Made by a program: the position numbers and the translations under genes | DNA from: Actinomycetota bacterium | GTDB lineage: Bacteria > Actinomycetota > UBA4738 > HRBIN12 | Assembly (NCBI GenBank): GCA_035697485.1 | Contig: DASSCU010000063.1 | Span: forward strand, 124,001 to 188,000 | Reading direction: 5' to 3' | Length of the DNA: 64,000 nt | Notes under the pieces: generated by a model | The model's input: the letters and a program-made list of their open reading frames with translations, nothing else | Databases searched by the model: none | Told to the model about the DNA's origin: nothing | In this document: one piece after another, positions 26,826 through 35,215 of the stretch | Layout of the letters: every line of letters starts with the position of its first letter | Numbering within the stretch: the first letter of the stretch is position 1

Positions 26826-27485
26826 GTGGAACCGGTGACGTTCTCGACCGACGACGGTCTTCGCATCGAGGGTGAGCTCCGACGCCCGGACCATGCCCCG
26901 AAGGGGTCGGCGATCCTCTGCCATCCGCATCCCGAGCACGGCGGCAGCAAGGACCACCCGATCCTGTGGGCCCTGCGGAACGAGCTCGCCGGGGCCCGTG
27001 GCTTCGTCGTGCTGTTGTTCAACTTCCGTGGGGTGATGGGCTCGGGCGGCACGTACGGCGGTGGCCGCGAGGAGATCCGCGACGCACGCGCGGCGATCGG
27101 GCGGGTACGCGAGGACGCGCCCGACCTGCCGACGGTCGCCTGCGGCTGGTCGTTCGGGGCGAGCGTCGCGCTTCGCGAGGCGCTCGACGACAGCCGGGTG
27201 GCCGCCCTGGCGCTCCTCGGCATGCCGCTGCGCCCCGACGACCTGGCGCTGCCCCCGATCCCGCATCCCTCGGAGCTTCGCGCCCTGAAGCGTCCGGTGC
27301 TCGTGCTCGCCGGCGACGACGACACGCACTGCCCACCCGAGGACGCCCGTAGGTTCACGGCCGGCCTGCCCGAGGGCCGTCTCCACGTCGTCGAGGGCGC
27401 CGATCACTACCTGTGGCGACGCGAGCGCGAGGCTGCGGCGGTCGTCGGTGCGTTCGTCGACGACGTGCTCGCCGCGTCAGCCTGA
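26826..27485 (+). CDS. Small alpha/beta hydrolase (dienelactone hydrolase-like)
   Basis: A 219-residue cytosolic alpha/beta hydrolase of the short YfhR/dienelactone-like type. Seen: oxyanion region AILCHPHPEHGGSKDHP, the FNFRGVMGSGG block, nucleophile elbow CGWSFGASVAL, acid region VLAGDDDTHCPP and catalytic His in EGADHYLWRRE. The start is placed at a GTG directly before the first predicted strand (EPVTFSTDDGLRIEGELRRP). The substrate is unknown; relatives act on small esters. It ends nine bases past the stop of an antiparallel small membrane-protein gene. Confidence 0.82.
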   Translation: MEPVTFSTDDGLRIEGELRRPDHAPKGSAILCHPHPEHGGSKDHPILWALRNELAGARGFVVLLFNFRGVMGSGGTYGGGREEIRDARAAIGRVREDAPDLPTVACGWSFGASVALREALDDSRVAALALLGMPLRPDDLALPPIPHPSELRALKRPVLVLAGDDDTHCPPEDARRFTAGLPEGRLHVVEGADHYLWRREREAAAVVGAFVDDVLAASA

Positions 27486-27647
27486 CGGTGCCCCGCCGCC
27501 GGGCTCCTCGCCCGACCGCCCAACCCCGCCGGCTCCGTCCCCCTCGTCGGGGCGAAATGTGCGACGCCACGACAGGATCAGTCGCCGCACGACGAAGATG
27601 CCGAACGCCACCACCGCGGCGGCAACGGCGTAGCTGACGAGCTCCAC
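27477..27647 (-). CDS. 56-residue single-helix membrane protein
   Basis: A small frame starting at a GTG 11 bases after an aldehyde dehydrogenase stop. The N-terminal half is one membrane helix (VSYAVAAAVVAFGIFVVR) followed by a positively charged RRLILSWRRTFR stop-transfer segment, then a Gly/Pro/Glu-rich tail. This helix-plus-positive-edge organisation and the coupling distance argue that it is real, although a proline/glycine tail can arise in GC-rich shadow frames. Function unknown; it could be a membrane anchor or a small regulator. It overlaps the hydrolase 3' end by nine bases. Confidence 0.5.
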   Translation of the reverse strand: MELVSYAVAAAVVAFGIFVVRRLILSWRRTFRPDEGDGAGGVGRSGEEPGGGAPSG

Positions 27648-27658
27648 GCGGTCGCGCC

Positions 27659-29089
27659 CTAGAGCGGCACGTGCGAGAGCACCATGATGCGCGGCTCGGT
27701 CATCTCCTCCATCGCGAAGCGCAATCCCTCACGCCCGAACCCGGATTCCTTCGAGCCGCCGTAAGGCATCTGGTCGGCCCGGAACGCGCTCACGTCGTTC
27801 ACGATCACGCCGCCGACCTCGAGGGTGCGGTGCGCGTCGAAGGCGCGGTTGATGTCGTTCGTGAACACGCCGGCCTGCAGCCCGTACTTCGAGTCGTTGA
27901 CCTCGGCGAGTGCCTCCTCGAAGGTCTGGTACGGCGTGATCGTGCAGACGGGGCCGAACACCTCCTCGCAGCGCACCTTCATCTGCGGCGTGGTCTGCGA
28001 GATAAGGGTCGGCTCGAAGAACGGCCCGTCGGCCTTCCCGCCTGTGAGCACCTCCGCCCCCTGCGCCTCAGCCTCGGCGACCCACTCAGCGATGCGGTCG
28101 ACCTCGCTGCGGGTGATCACCGGGCCGACATCGACCGTCTCGTCCATCGGGTCGCCGACCTTCAGCTGCTCGACCTGCTTGGTGAGCCGCGCCGCGAAGT
28201 CCTCGTACACCTCGCTCGCGACGAGCACCCGCTGCACGCTGATGCAACTCTGGCCGGCCTGGTAGTAGCCGCCGAACGCGATCCGCTGGGCCGCGAGGTC
28301 GAGGTCGGCGTCGGAGTGCACGATCACCCCGGCGTTGCCACCGAGCTCGAGGGTGACCTTCTTCTTCGGGTCCAGGCCCTTCAGGTACCAGCCGATGCCG
28401 GCCGATCCCGTGAACGAGATCTTGCGGAACCGGTCGTCGCGCGCCATCGCGTCGGCGACCTTCGAGCTGACCGGCAACACCTGGTACATGCCCTTGGGCA
28501 GGTCGGTCTCGTCGAAGAACTCCGCCAGGCGCAGGGCCCCGAGCGGGGTCGCGCTCGCGGGCTTGACGACGATCGGCGCCCCCACCGCGAGCGCGGGCGC
28601 CACCTTGTGCGCGACCAGGTTCAGCGGGAAGTTGAACGGCGTGATGCCGAGCACCGGTCCGATCGGGAACCGTCGCAGGATGCCGAACCGCGAGCCGAAC
28701 GCCGCCTCGGTATCGAGCCGCATCGCCTCGTCCTGCCCGTGCCGGAGCGTCTCAGAGGCCCATCGGAACGTCGAGACGGCCCGCGCGGCCTCCACGCGCG
28801 CCCACTTCAGCGGCTTGCCGCCCTCGCGCGCGATCAGCTCGGCGTTCTCTTCCTGCGTCTCGGCGAGCCGTCGCGAGATGTGGTCGAGCGCGCTCGAACG
28901 CGCAGCCACCGACAGTTTCGGCGAGTCCTCGAACGTCGCGGCGGCGGTCGCGACGGCTTCCTCGACGTCGGCATCGGTCGGCACTCCGAGCAGGGCGACC
29001 ACCTCGTCGTCGAACGGGTTGCGGACCTCGAAGGTGCCGTCGCCGCTTCGCCACTCGCCGTTCACCAGGAACGGCCTGATCTCGGCCAT
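27659..29089 (-). CDS. Aldehyde dehydrogenase (NAD(P)-dependent)
   Basis: A 476-residue cytosolic aldehyde dehydrogenase. Catalytic residues are in LELGGNAGV (general base Glu, near 250) and GQSCISVQRV (nucleophile Cys, near 284); the coenzyme-binding ITPFNFPLNL and ISFTGSAGIGWYL blocks are present. The CISVQR form resembles lactaldehyde, phosphonoacetaldehyde and related short-acid aldehyde dehydrogenases more than betaine-aldehyde types. AGAGGTGA precedes the ATG used; an in-frame GTG 12 bases upstream is an alternative. With the neighbouring dehydrogenase and gabT it may oxidise succinate semialdehyde, which is inference from context. Confidence 0.88.
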   Translation of the reverse strand: MAEIRPFLVNGEWRSGDGTFEVRNPFDDEVVALLGVPTDADVEEAVATAAATFEDSPKLSVAARSSALDHISRRLAETQEENAELIAREGGKPLKWARVEAARAVSTFRWASETLRHGQDEAMRLDTEAAFGSRFGILRRFPIGPVLGITPFNFPLNLVAHKVAPALAVGAPIVVKPASATPLGALRLAEFFDETDLPKGMYQVLPVSSKVADAMARDDRFRKISFTGSAGIGWYLKGLDPKKKVTLELGGNAGVIVHSDADLDLAAQRIAFGGYYQAGQSCISVQRVLVASEVYEDFAARLTKQVEQLKVGDPMDETVDVGPVITRSEVDRIAEWVAEAEAQGAEVLTGGKADGPFFEPTLISQTTPQMKVRCEEVFGPVCTITPYQTFEEALAEVNDSKYGLQAGVFTNDINRAFDAHRTLEVGGVIVNDVSAFRADQMPYGGSKESGFGREGLRFAMEEMTEPRIMVLSHVPL

Positions 29090-29185
29090 CAGGGGTGTCA
29101 CCTCTTCCTCGTCAGGCAGCGGACGGGGCGCCCCGGCGGACGTCCCGATCGCCGCTCATCTGCTCCGCGCTCGAGGTCGCCGCTC

Positions 29186-30625
29186 TCAGTCGAGCGACCA
29201 CATCACGTGCTTGATCTGCGTGTAGTCCTCGAGCGAGTACATCGACATGTCCTTGCCGTACCCGCTCTCTTTGTAACCGCCGTGGGGCATCTCGGGAGAG
29301 ATCATGAAGTGTGTGTTCACCCACACGGCTCCGAATTGCAGCCTGCGGGCGACGCGCGCAGCCCGCGCCGCATCCTTGGTCCAGACCGACGAGGCCAGAC
29401 CGTAGACGACGTCGTTCGCCCATTGGACGGCTTGATCCTCGTCGCTGAACCGCTGCACGGTCACGACCGGGCCGAAGACCTCCTTCTGGATGATCTCGGC
29501 CTTCTGGTCCACGTCGGCCACGACGGTGGCCTTGTAGTAGGCGCCCGGGCCGTCGATCGGCTCGCCGCCGGTCATGACCTTGGCCCCGGTCTCCTGGGCC
29601 CGCTCCACGAAGCCGGCAACGCTCTCACGCTGCCCCGTGGAGACGAGCGGCCCCATCTCGACCGTCTCGTCGTAGATGTCTCCGACCTTGATGGACTCCA
29701 CCGCGGGGACCAGCTCGGCCAGCAGGTCCTCGTAGATCCCGGATCCGGCGACGACGCGGGTCGACGCCGTGCAGTCCTGACCGGTGTTCGTGTAGCCGGC
29801 AAACTTGAGCGTCTCGACCACCTTCTCGATGTCGGCATCGTCGAACACGACGACCGGCGCCTTCCCGCCGAGCTCGAGATGGACGCGCTTGACCGTCTCC
29901 GCCGCGGTCGCCTGGATGATCTTGCCGGTCGATATGTCGCCGGTCACCGAAACGAGACGGACATCGGGATGGCGAACGAGCTGGTCGCCGACCTCCGATC
30001 CGTGGCCGGTGACGACGTTGATCACTCCCGGCGGGAAGATGTCGGCGGCGAGTTCTGCCAGCCGCAACGTCGTGCGAGGCGTGAGCTCCGCCGGCTTGAG
30101 GATGGTCGTGTTCCCGGCCGCGAGCGCGGGGCCGATCTTCCATGCTGCCATCATCAGTGGGTAGTTCCATGGGCAGATCCCGACCGTTACCCCGAGGGGC
30201 TCCCTGCGGATCATGCTCGTGAACCCTCGTTCATACTCTCCGGTGGACTTCCCTTCCTGCACCCGGGCCGCGCCCGCGAAGAACCGCAGGTTGTCGGTGA
30301 TGAACGGGATGTCTGCCGCCGAGACGGAGATCGGCTTGCCGACGTCCTCAGCCTCGAGGCGGGTCAGGTTGTCCGCGTCGTCGTCGAGCGCGTCGGCGAG
30401 TTTCAACATCATCGCGGAGCGTTCCTTCGGAGGTGTGTCGAACCAGACCTCCTCGTACGCCTTCCGCGCCGCGGCGACCGCCTTGTCGGCGTCATCGCGT
30501 GTTCCGATCTGAACGGTGGCGACGGACTCACCCGTCGCAGGATTGACGTCGGGTTCGGTCTCGCCGCTCGAGGAGTCCACCCACTCCCCACCGATGAACA
30601 TCTTCCAGGTCTTCTCCTCACCCAT
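29186..30625 (-). CDS. Aminobutyraldehyde-type aldehyde dehydrogenase
   Basis: A 479-residue cytosolic aldehyde dehydrogenase of the gamma-aminobutyraldehyde/betaine-aldehyde group. Features: VGICPWNYPLMMAAWKIGPALA, LELGGKAPVVVFDDAD with the base Glu, and TNTGQDCTASTRV with the catalytic Cys near 289. PatD-like enzymes make GABA from 4-aminobutanal, which would feed the nearby GabT. GAGGAGGGGG lies six bases before the ATG. Upstream is a CATACT -10 candidate and a GTACGG half-site like the one in the pucR operator. Related substrates such as betaine aldehyde cannot be excluded. Confidence 0.88.
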   Translation of the reverse strand: MGEEKTWKMFIGGEWVDSSSGETEPDVNPATGESVATVQIGTRDDADKAVAAARKAYEEVWFDTPPKERSAMMLKLADALDDDADNLTRLEAEDVGKPISVSAADIPFITDNLRFFAGAARVQEGKSTGEYERGFTSMIRREPLGVTVGICPWNYPLMMAAWKIGPALAAGNTTILKPAELTPRTTLRLAELAADIFPPGVINVVTGHGSEVGDQLVRHPDVRLVSVTGDISTGKIIQATAAETVKRVHLELGGKAPVVVFDDADIEKVVETLKFAGYTNTGQDCTASTRVVAGSGIYEDLLAELVPAVESIKVGDIYDETVEMGPLVSTGQRESVAGFVERAQETGAKVMTGGEPIDGPGAYYKATVVADVDQKAEIIQKEVFGPVVTVQRFSDEDQAVQWANDVVYGLASSVWTKDAARAARVARRLQFGAVWVNTHFMISPEMPHGGYKESGYGKDMSMYSLEDYTQIKHVMWSLD

Positions 30626-30772
30626 GTTCCCCCTCCTCGCTCGGGAGCGAACCTTCGGCTGAACCAACGCTCAGGCGGTCAGTATGCATCGCCCGTACGC
30701 GAACGGACCACCCGACGCAACGGCCGCACGCCACCCCGGCGTTGGACGCCGTGGACAAGTCGTGACCGGTCG

Positions 30773-32329
30773 TCATCCGTCGATCTGCGCCGCTTGCAGA
30801 TCGCGAGCCCGCAGGGCGAGCCAGAACTCCATACGGTCGAAGCTGCTCGAGAGGTCGCGACCGGTGAGCTCCTCGACCTTGCGCATGCGGTAGCGCAGCG
30901 TGTGCCGGTGCACGAACAGCTGCGCCGCGGCCGTCTCCCAGCGCGCGTTGTGCTGCAGGAAGGCCTGGAGCGACTCGAGCAGCTCGCCACCGTGGTCGCG
31001 GTCGTAGGCGTCCAGTGGGTCGAGCATCGAATCGGCGAACGCTCGGAGCGCATCGGGATCGGCCATCGACAGCAGCAAGCGGTACGTCCCGAGGTCGGCG
31101 AAGCCCGCGTGCGGCCAGCCCTCGAGCCTGCACACCTGCAGCGCGTACCGAGCCTCCCGCAGGGAGCGCGCGACGTCGGTGGGATCGACCGGGGAACCGG
31201 CGCCGACCCGCAGCCCCCCGCCGAACCGTTCCACGATCGAGGCCGTGATCTCCGCGAGGTCGGGGGCCGGATCGGCGGGCAGCAGCAGATGCACCCCCGC
31301 GTCATGCGAGGAGGCGAGGAACCCGCCCCCCACGCGGGACCGATCGTCGGTGACGGCGTCGGCGAGCGTGCCGGGTTCCGGGTCGCCGTCGACGGCCTCG
31401 AGAGACAGCACGATCACCCGGGCGTGCTTGTCGAACCCGAACCGGGCGAGGCCACGGACCGCCTCGCCCGTCGAGAGCGAGCCGCGCGCGAGCTCGTCGA
31501 AGAAATCGCCCTGCAAACGGCGTTGCGCGTCGGCCACCGCGCGCGACTTCGCGAGCTCGATCGCGAAGAGGCTGAGCGCGTGCCCGGCCACGATGCGATC
31601 GAGCTGGCTCGGCTGCTCCGGCTTGCCGACGGCCAGGAATGCCTCGACCCGGCCGCGGGCGCCCACGGGCTGGACCCAGATGTGGTGCCCGCGATCGACG
31701 AGGGTGACACTGAACGAGGTCCCGTCGGGCCGCCGGGTCCGCAGCTCCTCCCAGACCCGCTCGGCGCGCAGGCTCGCGGCGCGCCCGGTGCTGGCGATCG
31801 GCAGCCCGTGCAGGTCGAGCAGCAAGGCCCACCCCTTCGTGACGTCGGCGAGCGACCGCGCGATCCCTTCGGTGCCTGAGCCCTCCATCACTGCCCGGGT
31901 GAGCACGTGTTCGGCGTCGACGGCACGTTGCAGGGTGTCGTACTGCTCGGCGACGATCCTCGTGAAGATCGCCTCGGTGATCGCGATGAACGGCACCGGG
32001 TACGGCACCTCGAACAAGGGGAAGCCGACCTGGCTCGCGGCCGTGATCAAGGAACGCGGCGTCTTGTCGTGGGTGAAACCGAGGCCGAAGCCGAGCCCGG
32101 TCAGTCCCGCGTCGGCCAGCCGCTTCACGTACGCCCGCTGCTTCGCCGGAGTCGTCCCGATGCCGAGCCCCGTCGTGAGGATCAGCTCGCCGCCCTTGAG
32201 CCAAGGCGTGGGGTCCTCAAGCTCGGAGACGTGCACCCACCGGATCGGCCGGTCGATGTCCTCCTCGCCGGCCAGCAGGCGCAGCGGCATGCCCGGGATC
32301 GCGACGATGTCCCTCACGGCCACTGCCAT
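30773..32329 (-). CDS. PucR family transcriptional regulator
   Basis: A 518-residue regulator. An N-terminal PucR sensing domain (RDIVAIPGMPLRLLAGEEDIDRPIRWVHVSEL, about 1-130) is followed by a GGDEF-like/GAF-like middle (about 180-440) and a C-terminal PucR-type HTH (WETAAAQLFVHRHTLRYRMRKVEELTG, near 470). This domain order is usual for regulators of purine, amino-acid and polyamine breakdown in actinobacteria. The gene faces gabT, and its start lies nine bases from a perfect TGTACGG-A-CCGTACA palindrome, a likely autoregulatory site. The effector is unknown; a polyamine or GABA-related metabolite is a reasonable inference. Confidence 0.88.
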   Translation of the reverse strand: MAVAVRDIVAIPGMPLRLLAGEEDIDRPIRWVHVSELEDPTPWLKGGELILTTGLGIGTTPAKQRAYVKRLADAGLTGLGFGLGFTHDKTPRSLITAASQVGFPLFEVPYPVPFIAITEAIFTRIVAEQYDTLQRAVDAEHVLTRAVMEGSGTEGIARSLADVTKGWALLLDLHGLPIASTGRAASLRAERVWEELRTRRPDGTSFSVTLVDRGHHIWVQPVGARGRVEAFLAVGKPEQPSQLDRIVAGHALSLFAIELAKSRAVADAQRRLQGDFFDELARGSLSTGEAVRGLARFGFDKHARVIVLSLEAVDGDPEPGTLADAVTDDRSRVGGGFLASSHDAGVHLLLPADPAPDLAEITASIVERFGGGLRVGAGSPVDPTDVARSLREARYALQVCRLEGWPHAGFADLGTYRLLLSMADPDALRAFADSMLDPLDAYDRDHGGELLESLQAFLQHNARWETAAAQLFVHRHTLRYRMRKVEELTGRDLSSSFDRMEFWLALRARDLQAAQIDG

Positions 32330-32337
32330 GCGCCGAT

Positions 32338-32352
32338 TGTACGGACCGTACA
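32338..32352. promoter_or_regulatory. Probable PucR operator (palindrome)
   Basis: TGTACGG-A-CCGTACA, perfect 7-base arms around one base, in the pucR-gabT divergent region. A related sequence (TTCGTACAA) lies about 50 bases further at 32399-32407, closer to gabT, and a GTACGG half-site precedes the aminobutyraldehyde dehydrogenase gene. Recognition by PucR is inference. Confidence 0.55.
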
Positions 32353-32474
32353 GCGAGGAAGGCCATGCATCGCCCCCGGCCCACAACGAGATGGACGGTT
32401 CGTACAAACGCGGTGCCCGTTCATAGCGCCGCGGGTGCCTGACAGGGCCTCCTGCGGCTCCGACACTCCTTAGC

Positions 32475-33815
32475 ATGGACATCCCTCAGGAACGCAAGCT
32501 CGTCACCGAGATCCCGGGGCCCAAGTCGAACGAGTGGTTCGCGCGCCGGCGCGGGTCCGTCGCGGCCGGCGTCGCGAACATCCACCCGATCGTCACCGCG
32601 CGCGCCAGCGGCGCGATCGTCGAGGACGTCGACGGGAACCGCCTGATCGACTTCGCGACCGGCATCGCGGTGCTGAACGTGGGGCACGCCGCGCCGGACG
32701 TGGTCGCCGCGATCACGCGGCAGGCCGAGCTCGACACCCACACCTGCTTCCACGTGACCGCGAACGAGCCCTACATCGAGCTGGCGGAGCGGCTGAACGA
32801 CCTCACCCCTGGCCCGCACGCGAAGCGAACGATGTTCGCGAACTCGGGCGCCGAGGCGGTCGAGAACGCGGTGAAGATCGCCCGCTACCACACGGGGCGC
32901 AGCGCCATCGTGACGTTCGACCACGCGTTCCACGGGCGCACGCTGCTGGCGATGAGCCTCACGGCCAAGGTGATGCCCTACAAGCAGGGCATGGGGCCGT
33001 TCGCGCCCGAGATCTACCGACTGCCGTTCGCCTACCCCTACCGTTGGCTCGGCCATCCCGACCGCGTCACCGAGGAGGCGCTCGCGTACGCGGTCGACGA
33101 GATGCACAAGCACATCGGCGAGGAGAACATCGCGGCGGTGATCATGGAGCCGATCCAGGGTGAGGGCGGCTTCATCGTGCCTTCGCCCGGCTTCGTGAAG
33201 GGTGTCGCCGACTTCTGCGCCGGGCATGGCATCGTGTTCATCGCCGACGAGATCCAGTCGGGCATGGGCCGCGCCGGACGGTGGTACGCGATCGAGGACG
33301 AGGACGTGGTTCCGGATCTGGTGACCACGGCGAAGTCGATGGGCGGCGGCATGCCGATCAGCGCCGTGACGGGCCGCGCCGAGATCATGGACGCCGTGCA
33401 CGCCGGTGGGCTCGGAGGCACGTACGGCGGGAACCCGGTCGCCGCCGCGGCCTCGCTCGCGGTTCTCGACATGATCGAGCGCGATGACCTGCTCGCACGG
33501 TCCCGCCGGGTGGGTGCCACGATCATGGACCGCTTCGACGGGTTCGCGCAGCGCTACGACGTGGTCGGCGACGTGCGGGGCCGCGGCGCGATGTGTGCGA
33601 TCGAGCTGGTGGCCGACCGGGGCACCAAGGAACCGCTGAGCGCCGAGACGATGAACACGATCGCTCGCCGGTGCCTCGAGGAGGGCGTGCTCGTGCTGAC
33701 GGCCGGCACGTACGGGAACGTGGTGCGGCTGCTGCCGCCGATCACGATCGACGACGCGCTGCTCGCCGACGGCCTCGACGTGCTCGACACCGCGCTGGGA
33801 GCCGTCACCGCCTAA
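32475..33815 (+). CDS. gabT: 4-aminobutyrate aminotransferase
   Basis: A 446-residue class-III PLP aminotransferase that moves the amino group of GABA to 2-oxoglutarate, giving succinate semialdehyde. The PLP lysine is about K286 in VTTAKSMGGG. Other blocks: FANSGAEAVENAVKIAR, FDHAFHGRTLLAMSLT, MEPIQGEGGFIVPSPGF and ADEIQSGMGRAGRW. Length matches GabT. The start follows GACACT (32462-32467) by seven bases, a slightly off-consensus leaderless pattern. It is divergent from pucR, and the two aldehyde dehydrogenases on the far side complete a putrescine/GABA route to succinate. Confidence 0.92.
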   Translation: MDIPQERKLVTEIPGPKSNEWFARRRGSVAAGVANIHPIVTARASGAIVEDVDGNRLIDFATGIAVLNVGHAAPDVVAAITRQAELDTHTCFHVTANEPYIELAERLNDLTPGPHAKRTMFANSGAEAVENAVKIARYHTGRSAIVTFDHAFHGRTLLAMSLTAKVMPYKQGMGPFAPEIYRLPFAYPYRWLGHPDRVTEEALAYAVDEMHKHIGEENIAAVIMEPIQGEGGFIVPSPGFVKGVADFCAGHGIVFIADEIQSGMGRAGRWYAIEDEDVVPDLVTTAKSMGGGMPISAVTGRAEIMDAVHAGGLGGTYGGNPVAAAASLAVLDMIERDDLLARSRRVGATIMDRFDGFAQRYDVVGDVRGRGAMCAIELVADRGTKEPLSAETMNTIARRCLEEGVLVLTAGTYGNVVRLLPPITIDDALLADGLDVLDTALGAVTA

Positions 33816-33851
33816 CCGCAGCGTTCCCGGAACGGTTGCTACCGTTGGGGG

Positions 33852-35150
33852 ATGCCCACCGACGACGCACCTGACCGCGACGGTCGGGTGCGTCCGCGTC
33901 TGCGCCGCCTGCTCCTCGATCTCACCCCGTTACGCGTGTCCCGCGACTACCGGTTGCTATGGACCGGCTCGTTCGTCTCGGCGCTCGGCTCCCAGTTCGC
34001 GAGGGTGGGGTTGTACGTGCAGGTGTTCGCCCTCACGGGATCGCCCGCGGCCGTGGGCCTGCTCGGCCTCTCGGGCCTGGTCGGAAGCGTCGCAGGCACC
34101 TTCGTCGGCGGCTCCTTCATCGATGCCCACGACCGGCGATCGGTCATCGTGTGGACGCAGGTCGGCCACGTGGTCGTCGCCGGCGTGCTCGTCGCGACCG
34201 CTCTCGTCCCGGAACCACCGATCGCAGTCTTGCACGTCGCCAACGCCCTGACGTGGCTGTTGGCGGCCATCAACATGCCCGCACGACAGGCGTCGGTGCC
34301 GCGACTGGTCGGCGACGAGCTGATGCCCCAGGCGGTGGCACTGTCCCAGATGCAGTTCCAGGTGACCGGCATCGTCGGCCCTGCCCTGGCCGGGGTGTTG
34401 ATCGCCGCCACCGGTCCCGGCTGGGCGTACGCGGTCGATCTCGTGAGCTACGCGGGGATGCTGATCGCGGCCGTAGCGATGAAGCCCCTGCCGCCTCAAG
34501 TCAACGAAGACCTTCCCAGCGTGGGCGGCCGGGCGGTGATCGAAGGGTTCCGCTACGTCGTGCATCACCGTCTGATCCAGTCGACGTTCGTGATCGACCT
34601 CGTCGCGATGATCTTCGGCATGCCGGCCGCGCTCTTCCCGGTGCTGGCCGTCAGCCAGTTCGACCGTGGCGAGGCGGTGGTCGGACTGCTCTTCGCGGCG
34701 CCCGCCGTGGGTGCCCTGGCACAGGTCCTGTTCTCGGGCAGCGTCACGCGCATCCGGCACCAGGGCGAGGCGGTGATCTGGGCAGTGGCCGGGTGGGGGG
34801 CGGCGATCGCCGCATTCGGCCTCGTCGGGTCGAACCTGCCGCTCGCCCTGCTCTTCCTCGCGATCGCGGGCGCCGCCGACGTGGTGAGCGCGATCTTCCG
34901 GTCGACGATCCTGCAGGTCATGGTCCCGGACCGGTTGCGAGGGCGATTGTGGGGCATCTTCTCGCTGGTGGTGACCGGAGGGCCCAAGCTCGGTGACGTC
35001 GAGGCGGGCCTGGTCGCGACCTGGTTCACGCCAACGATCAGCGTCGTGACCGGTGGGCTGGCGTGCATCGCGGGGGCCGGGGTCGTCGCGATCGCCTACC
35101 CCGAGCTGCGCCGCTACCGGGCGGACGCGACCCCCTCGGACGCCGCCTGA
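33852..35150 (+). CDS. MFS transporter, EntS-like exporter
   Basis: A 432-residue inner-membrane protein of the major facilitator superfamily with about 12 helices. The opening RDYRLLWTGSFVSALGSQFARVGLYVQVFALTGSP and the DAHDRRSVI loop between helices 2 and 3 are typical of the EntS/enterobactin-exporter-like branch. The substrate is unknown. TACCGT (33840-33845) lies six bases before the ATG, so transcription starts at the gene. It is alone between gabT and otsA. Confidence 0.88.
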   Translation: MPTDDAPDRDGRVRPRLRRLLLDLTPLRVSRDYRLLWTGSFVSALGSQFARVGLYVQVFALTGSPAAVGLLGLSGLVGSVAGTFVGGSFIDAHDRRSVIVWTQVGHVVVAGVLVATALVPEPPIAVLHVANALTWLLAAINMPARQASVPRLVGDELMPQAVALSQMQFQVTGIVGPALAGVLIAATGPGWAYAVDLVSYAGMLIAAVAMKPLPPQVNEDLPSVGGRAVIEGFRYVVHHRLIQSTFVIDLVAMIFGMPAALFPVLAVSQFDRGEAVVGLLFAAPAVGALAQVLFSGSVTRIRHQGEAVIWAVAGWGAAIAAFGLVGSNLPLALLFLAIAGAADVVSAIFRSTILQVMVPDRLRGRLWGIFSLVVTGGPKLGDVEAGLVATWFTPTISVVTGGLACIAGAGVVAIAYPELRRYRADATPSDAA

Positions 35151-35215
35151 GGCCCGGTCCTGCCACGCTGATCACGCACCCATCGACCCCGAGCCGTCCG
35201 GATACACTGCGGGCG

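Noticed and set aside
27671-31879. A 1402-residue plus-strand reading frame
   Set aside because: It lies wholly opposite two aldehyde dehydrogenases and the PucR gene, whose protein families are certain. It is Arg/His/Asp-rich with no domain pattern, a normal by-product of GC-rich codon use.
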